Below are positions 39,490 to 53,304 of a DNA stretch of 64,000 nt, piece by piece. Under the pieces are notes generated by a model. It had not been told where the DNA came from and made no database searches. It worked only from the letters and a program-made list of their open reading frames with translations. The position numbers were made by a program, and so were the translations under genes. How positions within the stretch are numbered: the first letter of the stretch is position 1; each line of letters begins with the position of its first letter. Source of the DNA: Pelargonium tetragonum (lineage: Eukaryota; Streptophyta; Magnoliopsida; Geraniales; Geraniaceae); contig JAYMTL010000067.1 of NCBI GenBank assembly GCA_036897445.1, positions 1 through 64,000 on the forward strand, given 5' to 3'.

Positions 39490-41884
39490 AACCGGGCTTT
39501 TTCTCAAACAAAAGTAAGTCCTAAATCTCTGAAAAATAGGTTTTTAAAACATAGTAAATATTGCCTTAAAAAAAGACTGGGCACCCAAACTGGCAATAAA
39601 TGAAAGAATTTTTTATACTTTGGCTTCTATTTAATCTATCTTTCTTATCCTTTTAGTGAGTCTTTTTTGGAAGTGTTTACTATATAAGGTACTCTATTTT
39701 CTTCCGAATTCTGTGCGACTGAAAGTCTTAGGTTTTCTGAGAATTTTTACTAGCCATATTAACAAATAACTAAGATTTTTAAGGTTTTTATACTCTGACA
39801 ACCTCACGCTGTTTCTGCTTACACAATACTTGACAAGAATATTCCAAAAGATCCAGTGATTATAACTCTTTTTTCGACCCTAATAAGGCTAAGACTTTTC
39901 CTGCCTAGTTAGTGACTGCACGAAATTGTAAGAAAATTCTTATTTATAAATCTACTCTTCTAAAATAGAAAAAGGGGTATCCCAGAATACCTTAAGAATT
40001 AGGGAGATTTCTCTTAACTAATCCAAATAAGCAAACTCCCGAATTCAATTTTGACTTTAAAATGACAGGAAATTGGAATGGACCTTGCCTACCATAAGAA
40101 CCTGTACTCAATCCCTTTATATATTTGGTAAAAATTCTGACAGTATAGGTTCAAGCTTTATATCTAACCCTCGCCTTAAGGTTTTCTAGTCGGATACTTC
40201 AAAAACAGGTTTAAAGAAGTCGAATCAGCAAAGGACAAAAAGTCGTAGTAACGTACATACTAAAAAAGTTTCCTAGAAAGACAGGATCTAAAATTCTTTG
40301 ATAAAATATAGCATTCTCGTTGACAAAAAAATCAAGCACAAGGAAGCTCCTAACTTCTGTAGAAATCTTAATTATTCTTTTCAGAGGTCCTAGATTTACA
40401 AGAGTAGCTTACTCTTTAAAATAAAAAAGTTAAGAAATTATCTTTTACCATGTTGAAGATTGCGCAATTCCTTATAGCTAGACGAAAAAAGAAAGATAGA
40501 ATACAAAACAGAGGATAAAACACAGGAAACCTAAAACTCTATTCATTAAGAAAAGCTTTTTGGAGGACCCACTAGAAAACTTCTTTCAATTAACTTTGAT
40601 TGAATAAATTAAGTATAAGAAATTTTTTAGAACTTTAACTTCATAGAAAAATTGACTGGATTTAGTTTAGAATAACAGCAAGGAGGAATTTACATAAGCA
40701 AACTTTGAAAACCCAAGGGGTACCTCAGTTTTCTCACTATTTGCTATCATAAATCATTTTGAAGAATAGAAAAACCTAAAGAAAATCTGCAACCTTGCGG
40801 ATACTCCTATCGAGTAAAGCTCTATACCTACAATTCTTCACGAAAACTTAAAAAGACTCCCAAGGGAACTTCTTTTTATTTTAAGTTTTAAATTAACCAG
40901 TGTAATAGTAAGTCATTTCGCGTATCCTACAGTATCCCCTATTTCTAATAAATGAAGATAGATCCAAGTCCCGGAAATACCCAAAATTCTTAAAAAGACT
41001 AACCTACCTTTACATCCCTTATTCATATAACTAGACAACAAGAAGTCAAAAAAGGTCTTACAAAAAAGGGCCTCTAAAACCGTAGATTTCACTTTCATTT
41101 AATACTGGAGACGCATTTATAACATTGGGCCAAGAGTGTGTCCTATCATAACAGCAAAGGGGTTTACGTTCAAAGTATAAGGCTATTAAAAAAGCCCTTT
41201 TTTGTAGTAATTGTAAATTTTGGAGGCCTTTAAAATAGATTAAATATCCCGTTGCGGGCATTTTATATCAAGGAATCCTTATTCTCTGTAATAACACAGC
41301 GCCTCCCTACCCCTTTCGGAAATCCAGAAAGCTTGAAAAGTCCTTAACAGCGAAGCCGACGACCTTGTTGCTCTATTATAATTATATGAATAACTCTGTC
41401 TATTCTCTTAATTAAGTGTCTGGTATGAATAGCCCTGCCTTTCACTTTTTAATTCTCTTGCGTGTAAAGAGTCCTTCTTAGAATTTTCTCGAGTATTAGA
41501 ATAGCATTCCCATACCTGTCTTGAAAGAAATTAGAATACCACCTATCTATGCGCTATAGTAGAGTACTTAATGAAATGAATAGGACATCCCCAAATCTAA
41601 TACTGAGAGTGGGCATTTGTAAGCCTTTCCGCTGGAAGGAAATTAAAGTACATCTCATTTCAAAATTCGTGGCATAACCGAAGACTCCCTTTTAGTGTTA
41701 GATCGTTAACTAGAATTTTTTAAGAGACATGGTAAAGAATCTCAGCTTTCTATGATAAAGAGTTCAGGATTCTTGCATAAAAATTCAGTAAGCTAAAGAT
41801 CTTAAACAAATTCCACTAAATTCCTGCTTCTATTTGAAGTATATAGATATTCCAAAGGTAGAATCCTTGTAACCCTATAGGATA

Positions 41885-41944
41885 GAGCACTCGAACCCTT
41901 GTTCTACCGGTATGAAGCCGAGCGTTCTACCATGGATTGTAGAG
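41885..41944 (-). pseudogene. Decayed tRNA-like sequence
   Basis: On the minus strand GGTAGAACG, typical of the D-loop and 3' D-stem, is followed by CTCGG-CTTCATA-CCGGT, an anticodon-like arm with four of five stem pairs (one of them wobble). Next come a variable-size gap and AAGGG-TTCGAGT, a T-loop with a broken stem. A seven-base loop gives anticodon UCA; a shift of one gives CAU, so identity is uncertain. The acceptor and D stems do not form. It is the most tRNA-like stretch I found, but as it stands it is either a pseudogene or chance. Confidence 0.35.
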
Positions 41945-42039
41945 TTTCTAGTTGCTATCTAATTTCAGTTGCTTTTTACTAGCTCTCATAATTTAGACAG
42001 ACAAAGCCTATAGCCGAAGCTGATGCCTAATATTTATAC

Positions 42040-42250
42040 TCTAGACTAAAAGTTATCCTTTTTTTGATACCTGTACCTGGATTTGTATTTGTATTCTTGT
42101 TACTTACTACAGTTCTATTTTATTGTATTAGTTTAGTATTCCTTTTATTTTCATAATGATTGATAAAGCATAGGTGTTGTATATAATAGTGCATTAGATA
42201 TTAGTGTTGTTCTTTACTTTAATTGTTTAGGTTTTTTGTAGTACACTCGA
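42040..42250. repeat. Palindrome-poor island (42.1 kb)
   Basis: T-rich low-complexity DNA (TATTAG, TTGTA, TACTT). Positions 42190-42220, reverse-complemented, align to 37828-37860 with a short gap. It is therefore an inverted relative of the 37.9-kb island. TTTGTA is duplicated in tandem near 42085. Confidence 0.45.
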
Positions 42251-45200
42251 AAACTAGCATTTAGCACAAGGTAATTCATTAATAAGTTTAAGCTTTGAGT
42301 TAGAAGCTCTCTGGGTTTATAGAACCAGGTGTTACTATACTTTATTGTATTTAAAGGAACTCTGTTTCCTTTATATTTTCAACACTTTTCAGGGTACCCC
42401 TATTATGAAGTCAATGCCGTTACTATTGTTACACATAAGTCAATTCTTAAAAGACAAAGCTTCTCCTCAAGTTTTTGCCGGAACTTGCTACTAATTCTCA
42501 ACCTTAGCTCCAGAAAAAGCCAGCATTTTCTTACTACAAGGGAATAACTAGAAGGGATAACTAGGCCCGCAATCTCGTTTAAGAACCTAAATACTCTCTA
42601 AAAAGTTACTGATATACAGCGTTTTAGTTTAGTACTCTTAGTTAAGAAAAGTCAACCCCTTTTACTAGTTCCACTACTGCCCTTTTTACAAAACGATTAC
42701 CTTTATACTTATACTTCGTTTACTGAAATTCCTTCTTGTTAAGGCTTGATTTTAATATCCACTTATAATTACTTCCACCTTAGTTACCCTTTGGGCTAAT
42801 TTCACTAAAAGTAAATGGAGTTTTTATACCGGGTACTGATAAATAAAGAGAAGCCCCCGACGTAAGAAAAGAGAAGAGGTTAAAAGGATTCTAAAAAGTA
42901 ATTGTTAAAGTTAAACTTCTAGAGTGCTCTTTTGCATGCAATAGGTACGGCTGCAGGGAATTCATTACAAAGCCTATATATGAACTTTAGGGCCCTTTCT
43001 TTGTGCTATCGTCTTCTAATGCTAGCCTGTACTTACTCTATTATATCTGTCTTATTTAGGATTGAGTTATAGATTTCTATTAAATATCCTACTGGAACAT
43101 CTTAGGCAGCTCACAGATAAACTTAACTAAAAAGCTTTAGGACCTTTAGTAGGAATTCTCCTGGGGTTTTGAACCTTCTACATTCATATTAGGATTCTCC
43201 CGCTTTATCTACTGGATAGGCTTACCTGGAAACCTCTGACTCCTCTTTCTAAAAGCGCCAGTAAGAACTACAATAACACAAATTACCAAATTCCGTTTCT
43301 ATATCTATTAAAGTTCTTTCTATCTTTTCCTGACCTTAAGACATGTTTGAAAAGTTTACAAGCTCCTAAGTGCTGGCAAGTGTTTTTATAACGAAGGTAG
43401 GGAAGCCCCGTTGGAATTATACAGGAATAGCCTAACCTATATGGTTAAGGAAAAAGGGGGAAATATCGCTTGAAAAAGGTGTATTAACAGCTATAAAAGC
43501 TTTTACTCTTGATTTAGTTTGAGAAAATTTAACAAGTTGGATTTTCAATTTCTTTTTTAGTAAATTCCTTAAAGAAATTGGTATAGCCCTTGCTTTATAG
43601 TACAAAAGTCAAGAAATCCTTAGGTTTAGTTAGATAGACTTTGTTAGAACCTTAGTTTGTTTCTCTATTTTATAGTAGTTACACTGTCTTACTCTTTGTA
43701 TTACCTAGAATCTTCTTGGGAGTTATAGGACCCGTTAGAAAGTCTAGAAGTATGTATAAAGTATAGGATATCTCTATTATAGTCTTATTCCTCTTGCTCT
43801 CTGCCTGCTACGAGAGGATAGAGCCCTAGAATATATATACCGAAGAAAATCAAACCCAAGGTTACTGAGTCTTTTCGGCATTAGGGGTTTTTATTCCTTG
43901 TAAGTTAGGAATTCCTGAGGTTTTTAATAACCGGCTCGTGGCAGTTATATAAAGCGAAAAAGCACTAATTACCTAATTGTTATCTTTTCCTTCGCTCTTC
44001 TATAACCAACCCTGGTGGTAATAAACAGAAACTTATAAGAATTTAGCTTATACTTCCATATGGATACAGCCCAGAACCCAAAAAAAGAAATGAAAAATTC
44101 TAAACAAAAAAGAAGTCTTAAATTTTATATAAACGTAGTTTTTAAACGTACATATAAGGTATAAAAAACTCTTGTTAAAGCGCATGAGGCAATATGAATA
44201 ATTATTGCTTTTTTAATAATATAGAATGCATTTTCCCGCTTTACTACTTAGTAATCAACAAGGAGTGACCCTACTTCCCTAGGATGCACGTAATATATCA
44301 AGAGCTCCCTTACTCTACACAATCAAGAAACTTACTTATTAGAATCTTTTACACGAGTACCTCTTTAAAATTGACTTAAAATAGGAATGCGGCTAGAATA
44401 AAGTTGCATAGAAGAGAATATAAATGATAAAGCAAAATATAACAGAGTACAAGAGACACCACGCACGCTAACTAATTAACAAGAAAGTACAAGGTCTAAC
44501 TTATGCCAGAGGCAAGAGTACATAATTATACTGATTTCTCTTGCTGGATTTTAAGAGCTAAGGCCGCATCCCTCTTAATTTCTTAATTAGGGGGTCTGCT
44601 TTTGGATATACCTTAAGGAAGGGTTTCACTATTCGATATAGGTAATCTATTAAGTGACTTCCCTTTTATATCTTTTATCTTGTTTGCTTGAGCCAGAATC
44701 CAGAGTACTTTAGAGAGGTTGAGTCCTAAAACTTTCAAAAGTAAAGTAGATGTCTCGGGGGTCGGTGTGAATCCAAATACAAGGGGCATATGCCAAGTAG
44801 TAAACTCCAGTTAGAAATGAAATTAGAAAAGCTTTGTATCAGCATATATAATACAGAAGGACCTTATTCGAAAAAGCTTTGTTTAGAAGTCCAAAAATTC
44901 CTTTTTTATTAAAGAAACTTTCTGACAATTTCATTCAAAGCGAATAGGCAGGTTATACCAAGAAAGATTTAGTTTTTCAAGAACCTTTCGTTGATTAAAA
45001 AGTACTTTCTACTAAGAAGTATCAGAAGACAAAGTCTAACTTTAATTTAATATAGGAACTCGACCGCAAAAACTTGTATTTAGATGTATGAAAAGCTTTT
45101 AACAACAAAATGGGGCAATATTTAAGTGTTCTCGGCGGGGGGTCTCCATGTAATGATAGTAAGATAATTTCCGATCCGAGCTGTAAGTTCCGGTTTTATT

Positions 45201-47940
45201 AGCGTTATTTTATACCAAGACCTACTAAAATCATGTATCGGATTTTCCTCTTACTTTTCTAATTAGCAGTAACTTAGGTGTTTTAGATCGCCAGTTTTTG
45301 AAGCAAGAGACAACCTTTCTACTTCTACTAATACCTATTTCCGTATCTTAAAGAGCGCCCCTTAGCTTCAGTGACTTACTAAACACCTAAAAAGGGAAGC
45401 TCAAGAGTACACTTTAACTCAATTCTTTTTCCCTATATGCCTCTGGCAGCAGAAAGATTAATAGATCTGCCCTTTTGTCCATTACCTAAAAATAATCACA
45501 AACTCAATGAGAGCTGAGAGCCAAGTTTTACAATTTTTCTAGAATTTAGCATCTCTCTCTCATAGAAGCCCCTTTCATAGTATACAAGCAGCAACCCAAC
45601 TAAAGAAAGTCAACCAATTAAACCCAGTCGAGGGCGGGTCTAATAGCATTTTCGGCAACTCTCCGGGATTTCTGCAATGCCTCAAACTAGGCTAAAAATG
45701 AATCTAGGAGTATTCCAGCAGAGCGTTATACCTATACCGGGGTTTCCTTTCTTGCAATTTTTATAAAAGTCTTGTCTTTATCCTCCAAAAGTAGATTCTT
45801 TTGACTTTATCCAAGGGGAACCCTAGTATAGCTTCGCTTTGTAGTAGCCCTTTTTATAATTACTTAGTCGTGAGTTTACTTACTTTTTGTAATTTGACTC
45901 AAATTTTGTTTTGTATAAGTGTTTAATCCTTTTAGCAAATATTGTAATACTTAAGCATATTAAAAGTACTATACCCTTTTTTTAGTTGGGATTGAGATAA
46001 GCTATAAAGCGCTTGTTATTGAACTTATTTACTACTAGAACCTTACAAATGTTTAAATGTGGTTATAATTAATAGAGGACTCCTTTTATGTTTTATGCAA
46101 GAAGTTTTGACTTTTGTGTTGGTGCTTTACGAGAGCTAGAAAGGTAAGTTTACCAGTATCCTGGGTTCTTAGATTGCAGTGAAATTGAGAAATTTGACTC
46201 TTCTTTTTTTCGTTTAATTTGTTTTGTATAGTAGACATTGATTTTTTTACATTTATACCTTTAATTTAGTGAAGCTGAATTTTTGATTTTAGATAACGGA
46301 TTTAAATACGGGCCTTGCTATTTGTCCTTTTTTTATAGCCTCTCCTGAATTATCCGGGCCTTTTTTAGTATATAAAAACCTACGCAAAATCATCCACGAG
46401 ATGCCTCTAACACGGTTTAAAGCTCAGGAAAACAGGTGTAGTATTCCTTTGGATTTTTGAATAGAGGTTCCCTATTTAAAAAGGGCAACGCTTAGCCAGA
46501 TAAGATTCATTTATTATACCTTTCTAATTTATAAGTTTCGCACTACTTGAGAAATAAAGGGCCCCCGCTCTTCGCTTTAGGGCTTTGGGAAATAGGCAAC
46601 TCCTTAGAAAGACTTAAGAAAAGGGATTCCGCATTAAATAGATGATGCCAAAGTATCTAGAGTGTCGTTTATTGCCCTTTACCCGCCTTTAGTTTAGGGT
46701 GTTAGTTCTTATTTGTTATAATTTATAGGTATTGTAGGGGAATATTCCTCTTTCTTTAGTTCTTAGGGCTATAGAGAGGTAAGCTTGCTTAGAGTCCCAT
46801 CATGGTTATTATATACCCAACGAAATTCGAAGGAAGGGAGATGTAGGAAGTCCTACAGATAGTGCAGACATACCTTATAACCATCGACTGCTTACCCTGT
46901 TTCTTAATCCTTTGCGAGATTCCTTAAGCTTAATTGTTAGGGTTTTAAGCTTTCCATTTGTATTTACCTGAACCGGATTACTCACTTCGGTAATTTAGAG
47001 GTTAACTCCGTGCGAAGCAATACAAAACCTTTTACCCTATTTGGTATCTAGAGTTCCTTATAAAAATTTCTTTGTTCTTAGCTTTCTTAGGGGTGAATTC
47101 CCGTTTATTAACTTTACTGCTGTTAAACCTAATGCCTTATGAACTAGGGAAGGGAGACAAGATAACTTGCCTGTTGTTAAGGTATATCCAAAAAAGTCAA
47201 AGTCTAGCAGCAGGTAAGATTTAGGACTATGAATATGACTCACAAAAAATAGGTAAAATCCTAAAGAGATTTAAAGACTAAAATCACTCTAAAGTATAGG
47301 AAGGTTTCTTTTATATTCCTGTTTTTAAAGTAGGAAGTCATTAACAAGGAATTCTTTATTAAGAAGGGGATTCAGCTGCAAATCTAACTAAGCAGTGGAA
47401 TAGGGTTCTTAGACTTAGAAGAGTTCTATAATCCTAGACATTTTCTTTCTTAATTAGGTAAACCATACGGAGGAGTTTCAATTCAAGTAGAAAAGGTCTT
47501 ATTTTAGCTTCTTACTTTAAACCTTTTTATAGGACTAGAAACTCTGTCTCGCATAGGAATTGAGCACTCCTGTTTAAGAGAAGCGTACTTTAAAGAAAGA
47601 AAGTGGAAAAGGGGAATCCGGTTAAGGACTACAAGAGCTCTTAGTTTTTCGTAAGCTTTGTTCTTAGTCTTATACAGCCCCTTCTTAATAAGCCCTATGG
47701 AAGCTCTTACTTTTTGTAGCTAACTTACTCTGCCTCAGCCCTTATTCATTAGTTTTTAGTGGAAAGTAATTAAAGAGTTGCTTTGTGTTCCTTTCTTTCA
47801 GTTTCAAGTTTTACCAATTCCAGATAATAAGATAATTTGTTAGGGAATAAAAGGAAGCTAAAGTCATTTGTATTTATAAATAAAAGAGTATCTGCTCTTG
47901 GTGTTTCTTGGTATTCCTGTTCTATCTCTAATACACTTCC
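42251..47940. other. Palindrome-rich non-coding matrix, block 5
   Basis: No gene recognised. AGGGCCCT at 42989-42996, AGGAATTCCT at 43907-43916 and GGGCCC at 46559-46564 are members of the palindrome set. A partly GC-mixed stretch at about 46860-47010 has no recognisable RNA or protein signature. Confidence 0.65.
43907..43916. repeat. Perfect palindrome AGGAATTCCT, copy 2
   Basis: The same 10-mer as 6091-6100, flanked by GTT on the left and GAGG on the right. Confidence 0.65.
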
Positions 47941-47944
47941 TGCA

Positions 47945-48215
47945 ACTCCCTCCTTGTACCACTGCAGTTGGGTACACTAATTGCCTCTACTATCCTCTTT
48001 ATAAGTAATACTAAAAACTACTCTAATAAAAAGAAAATAACTGTAAGAACTCTGTACTTTACTATTTCTTATATTACTATTTACCTTATCTTATAGAATA
48101 AGAATATTATAACTAAAGTGCTAACTTATATAAGAGTACAGCTAGGGCAAGTACAGGAAGAGAGCTTATAAGAGTAGTAAGAAAACTATCAAGATAGAGA
48201 AAAGCTCTAAGAAGG
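47945..48215. repeat. Palindrome-poor island (48.0 kb), homologous to 13.4 and 37.9 kb
   Basis: A low-complexity A/C/T-rich stretch. 47957-47978 matches 13393-13414 with only transition differences, and 48141-48157 matches 38011-38027 in motif and spacing. It thus links two islands and helps define the order of blocks: a TACC..GGTACACT block first, the GCTA..AAGTACAGG block about 180 bases later. Confidence 0.55.
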
Positions 48216-51200
48216 AAAGGTTTAATAGGTAAAAGTTTCCTTTAGTTAGTTTGGGTAGAACAAGGTTGCTTTCAATACTTTCAGATAGCGGGCCCCAAAA
48301 AGGAAAATTTATAGGAATTCTAAAACATAGGAAACATTAACTCTTAAAGCCCGAGGAAAAAAAACAAGGGTAGACTCATTCTTGTTTTATTGCATGTAAA
48401 TGACCGTACAATCGGTTCTGAGATAGTTGGAATAAAGTTTTGTTGCTTTTGTTTGAAAGTATTTACTTAAAAGTGTGTAATATCTCTAAAGTAAGAGGTA
48501 AGAGTTGCTTGTTCCTGCGTTTTCCGGTTTCTGATTATTCGGGGGATAATAAAGGCATATGTAGAAGTGAGGGATAAGTATGCCTTTCTTGTTGTTAGCT
48601 ATTCTCTTTAATATTTAGCTTACTATACAGGAATATTAGTATTAGCTCTAAGGCCCCCTTATTTTTTTGGAGCCGAAACCCCTCTAAGTAAAAAAGGGAG
48701 TCATAAAAAGGGGTGACTTTAAGGATTTCAGGACAAGCGGGTTCTAGTATATATATAAAGTAAGCAAGGAATTCCTTTTCTAAGGAGGGGGCTTTCTTAT
48801 TAGTTTAAGACAAGAGTTCTAAGTGAATTACCTATGAGTAATTAGTAGAAGAGTCCTTTTAGTTGGATTTTTTTAAAGTCACTCCTTGTGAAAAACAAGT
48901 AATGAAAATGATATAAAATGCTCTAAAACCTTCAATTGTAGGAAACAAACATCTTACTAGACACCTAAGTGAGAAAGAAAAAGCTTAGATAATAACTTCA
49001 GGATTGTTCTCATTAAATTAATATTTATTCATTATCTTAAGGCCGTTTCTAAAATCTTTACTGGGAAGTACCCCCTTTTTATTTCTATCTATATCTAAAC
49101 CTAAAAATTTATACACGGGTAACTCCTTATAAGCCGCAGGGGAGAAACTTGTAAGATTTGCTTCACAACTAAGACTTTTTATTAGCCTAAGGTAAATTGC
49201 AGGGGAAGTCGTTCTTTTCCTACTTTCCTATAATATTGGGGAAATTCGCTTCTGTTTCAAAATTCAATACAAAATAGTGAGCCTTTCATCTTTCTGTGTT
49301 ACAAAAAAAAGAGGGAGGCTTTCTTTTTAAAGTCAAGGTGTTACCCCTCAACCAATAAAGGAGCAAGGTCTAAACTTTGTAGAGCAGAACTCTTCTAGAC
49401 TGGATTAATATGAGAGTAAACACCGATTTAGTTAGATAAAAAAATCAGGTAATGAAATTAAGCGGCGCCCTAGAGTTTTTTTAGGTTGTAATCTCAGGTC
49501 ATTTTACGTAAGGCGCTTCTACCGGATTCCCTAAAAAGAAGTACTGTGTAGTTTTAGCTCTTCCAAGAAGCCCCTATCTTTTTTATTAAATCTTTTTGCT
49601 TTAAGTCTAAGCGATTCCTATTTCTAAAAAATCTATCTATAGTAGGGTTACAAATTTTGTTTCAAAGACCCTTCAGAGAGGGACCTATCCCTGTTTATAT
49701 AAGCCGCCCCAACTTTCTACAGCTTTTGCCTCTAAAACTAGGTGTTGGAATTTCTCTTGACTTACACTTGCTTTCTTCGATATCTTGCTTCCTTAATACC
49801 AAGCCCTCGAACTCTATATTACCTAAGCTTCCTTTTTAGTAGTCTTTTAGGTTGTTATTTCATTCCAAGGTATCGACGTTTATCTAAAGTCACTTTTCAA
49901 CAGCATAGAATTTCTTTACACACCCAGTCCTCATTTTACTATAGGTATTGAGAAATCCTAGAAAGAGAGAAACCCTAACCCCCGTAATAGATAGACTTTG
50001 GTAGATGGATACTTATTTCTTACTTTTCTCACTTTTAATCTAGTTTAACGCTTGCTAGTCTATTTCTAATTTCAGTTATAAACATCTCCTTTTATTTATT
50101 TATTAATATTGTATGTAAATTAAGCTTCGGTACCTTTATCTTATTCTAAGCTCCTTGAATCAAAATTCTGACACCCAAAAATTTTATTGACAAGTTAAGT
50201 TCTTTTTAGCGACCCGGTTGCCTGGATCATAGTCACAATAGCATACATCCATATCAAAAAGGGTCCGGTTTGGTATAGTATAACACTTAGTATATTACAA
50301 AAGAAAGGGCTCATAGTACTTCTTAAATTACCCCGTTTAAGAAGGGAAGAAGCCTAAAAATCCCAAGTATGAAGTCTATATTGGTTATAGGAAATCCTCT
50401 TATCTTGTTCTATGTTAGCATTGCGGCCCGATTGATTCTAGTTCTTTCAGTGTTCCTTAGTAGTGTTTATTGTAGTTACATTCATAAGTAGTCTAGTAAT
50501 CTCTAACTTAAAGAAAGCTACCTGTTCCACTTAAGCACAAACCTCCTTCAAATCCTATGTTTGGTCGGGAGGCTCCTTTGACTATATGTATGTACTAAAA
50601 AAAGGGGGGTGATACAGGCAAAATAGGACATAAAGCTCTGTCTAACTTTGGTGAGTGAACAAAAATTTGTAATTGCTGATATATTATCTTAATGCTGACT
50701 AAGTTTTTTATATAGACCCTCGCCCCTTTTTGAGTTTCTAATTTTTGAATATATAAATCTAGCCCCTTTCTCAAGCTCAAGGAAAAACACGCATTAGCCC
50801 CAGTTCTTTATACGCCTAAATTTAATAGCACTATCTCGAATCTGAAATCATAGGAACATTAGAGCAACTCTTACTTTTTATTCCCTTTTAAAAGCTTTGC
50901 CTTGCTCCTAAAAACTCGTACAAACTGAGAGAGGGGGACTTTCCTTAGGGATACCCTCTAGAAAGATTTATAAAAAGTATATTAATTACATTCCTCTTGT
51001 AAAAGACTCTTTCCCCTTTTTTGACTTTAAAAGATAGAAGTTTCTTTGACTTGCTATAGCCTAACCTAAAAATAATAGTAGAGTCCTCTCTCTGGAAAAC
51101 TTTATACCAATTTCTTTACTAAACTCTGTAAAAAGAGCAGGTACTTTACTCAAAAAGAAGGTAACTACATCAGCAAAAAGGCCCGAAATCCATTGCTACC

Positions 51201-51234
51201 TTTCTAACCTAAAATGGAAGACTTCTACTCCTTA
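48216..51234. other. Palindrome-rich non-coding matrix, block 6
   Basis: No gene recognised. It includes GGGCCC (48290-48295) and the 12-bp palindrome at 48766-48777. A single telomere-like AAACCCTAAC near 49971 is isolated. Confidence 0.65.
48766..48777. repeat. Perfect 12-bp palindrome AAGGAATTCCTT
   Basis: This is copy 3 of the AGGAATTCCT palindrome with one more matched base on each side. A second, shorter A/G-C/T element (AAGGAGGGGGCTTTC) follows within 20 bases. Confidence 0.65.
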
Positions 51235-51500
51235 GAGCTATTCTAGTCTTCTTAATCCTCGTAGCTATACTACCTACTTAAAAGCCTTACCTTTGTTAGC
51301 TATACCTGTATTCCCTGTCTATATATGTTGACTTACTTAACTTAATTGTAGCTATAGCTTATTGTATCTATCTAATAGTACATTAGTAGGTCTTTATGTT
51401 CTTGTATATAGTCATACACACAGTTTCTTCTTTTCATTGACCTACTTCTTATTCTCTTGACTTTTAGTCTTACTCTATAACCTCCATACCCAACTTCTTA
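51235..51500. repeat. Palindrome-poor island (51.4 kb), homologous to 59.1 kb and inverted 37.9 kb
   Basis: A T/C-rich low-complexity stretch. AGTCATACAC (51410-51419) followed by CATTGACCTACTT (51435-51447) corresponds to AGTCATACAC (59067-59076) and TATTGACTTACTT (59091-59103), same order and orientation. GCTATACCTGT (51299-51309) is the reverse complement of 38023-38033. Confidence 0.5.
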
Positions 51501-52029
51501 CCTGCTTGCATACTCGCTATCGTATTAAACTACTCTGCAACAAGATAAAACCCCATTTGATTGGCAATTTATGTACTGCATTTTTTCTATTTCCTAGTTT
51601 TTTTAATTTAACAACGGAAAAGCCCCGCCCAGCTATTAAAAGTTTTAAGACTCTTAGAAAAAGGAACAAAAAAGGGGAATCCTCCTTTATTGATTTATGA
51701 TACAATTAAACCCCTATATTATACTCAACTCCTCTATTCTGGGCTAGATATTATTGGCAAGGAGACCCCTTTGTTACCCTTTTTATTAGCGTCCTCTAAT
51801 TAGAAAACAACTTGTTCCAAGATTCTAAATATTATAAATAAAGTAACTACACTAACAAAAATCCCCAAACTAGATTATAATACTATAAATATAAGGAAGA
51901 AGCTCTTTTTACTAAGATTTACTAAAAATAAGGCCCAAAAGCACAAAAAAACCTAGAAAGAAATCGCATAGATAATGTACAGCGGAAAAAGCTTGTTGTT
52001 TGAATATGCATACATGCACTATGACACCC

Positions 52030-52300
52030 ATACAAGGACTTCCTTGACTTTGCTTTACATTTATATTACTTGTTATAGAGCTAGGTTTGTTACTTATACT
52101 TATTACGATTAGGATTGGGACTAGGACTTAAGAGATTGTACTCTTCTTATGGGTTTGGGTTACTGTAGCTACTTAGTGTAGCTTGTCTTATTGTTATTGT
52201 ATTATAGTTCTTTTAGTTATAGTAAGTATTAGTTACTTAATGGATAGTAATAGATAAGGCGTATGGGTTATAATGGGCTGCTCTTTCTTTAAGATATACT
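52030..52300. repeat. Palindrome-poor island (52.1 kb)
   Basis: TTA/GTA/TAG-rich low-complexity DNA of the same texture as the reverse complement of the 37.9-kb island. I could not align a specific block with confidence, so membership rests on composition and lack of GC-cored palindromes. Confidence 0.3.
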
Positions 52301-53106
52301 AATCCTGCCCTTTGTTTTTATCAAAAGAGGAGTTTATAAACTTATATAGATATGTAGAGTCTTCTTGTTAAGGAGAATTCCTTTCTTAAATTAAGGTTTA
52401 GGTAAAGCATCCTACATAGCACAAAAAGGATTTGAATTTCTTCGTCCGAAAAATTTTTTATTTGAAAAGAAATGTAAAATACAACTACTGGCTTACTCGA
52501 ATGTCTACAAAGCAAGCTTAATGCTTAACCAAGGCAAGGGATATAGTGGAGAATACAATCTTTTATCCGTTATTGAATACTAAATATATTGGAATTACCT
52601 TAGGAAAAAGGACGCTCTAAAGCTTTCCCGGGACTCTCTTTTTAGTTAGTTTAGTAGCTAAACAGGTTATAACCAATATTAACTCATCCGGACATGGCAA
52701 GTGGTATTTGAATCCCTAACTAATAAAGGTAAAGGGGCGCCGCACTGAATTAAACTAACAGGGAATATAAGCGTCCTAATAATGCGGATTCTTCCCCTCT
52801 AAGGCTGAACTAAAGGAAGAGTCGCCCCTACTGCGAGGTTATGGTATACAAAGGATACTAATTCAACCGCCTACTCGATTTTCAAGACTTTAGGATCTTG
52901 GCGCCTCCTATATCCTGATATTTACTAAATATGTCGGATTTTTGAGTTATTTGCTTTCTATAAGAAGGTCTATAAAAAATGCTTGTAGAAATTGTTGACT
53001 AACGGATTTTTTTGAACCCGTTGAAAGGATGCTCCGGTATAAACACTCTCTATAATTATTGTCATTTTGGCAAGAATCTCTGTAGTACAAAGAGAAAGAC
53101 TAAAGA
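52301..53106. other. Non-coding spacer, palindrome-rich
   Basis: No gene recognised. It contains TCCCGGGA near 52626 and GGCGCC near 52737 and 52899. Confidence 0.6.
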
Positions 53107-53160
53107 TAAGAGGATTCGAACCGATGACACCCGCTTCAATTGACAAATGCTATAACTTAA
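53107..53160 (-). pseudogene. Decayed tRNA-like 3' half
   Basis: On the minus strand TATAGCATTTGTC and then GGGTGTCATCGG-TTCGAAT-CC read like the middle and T-arm of a bacterial/organelle tRNA. Only the two inner T-stem pairs and the outermost pair form, and no proper anticodon stem is present. It may be a relic or chance. The clustering with 53305 and 53679 makes a relic somewhat more likely. Confidence 0.25.
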
Positions 53161-53304
53161 AAAAGATTTGAGAATGAGAAAAAGGGGAGGGAGATCGGGA
53201 TTTTCTACTAAACTTCCACCGGAGTTTCCTAGCTGGGAATAGGAGACTCTATTAAGCGATTCTTAGTAGTACCAATATAGATTTATCTCAGAACCTTGTA
53301 TTAG

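Larger units (their letters stand above)
38101..41884. other. Palindrome-rich non-coding matrix, block 4
   Basis: No gene recognised. Examples are GGGAATTCCC (38529-38538), GGGCCC (38734-38739) and the element at 39474-39489. Overlapping minus-strand frames at 40913-41261 carry no recognisable domain. Confidence 0.65.

Noticed and set aside
40913-41261. Two overlapping minus-strand frames
   Set aside because: Different frames, no motif, no resemblance to a mitochondrial protein.
49971-49985. Plant-type telomere repeat (AAACCCTAAC)
   Set aside because: A single copy, with no tandem run; not a telomere.
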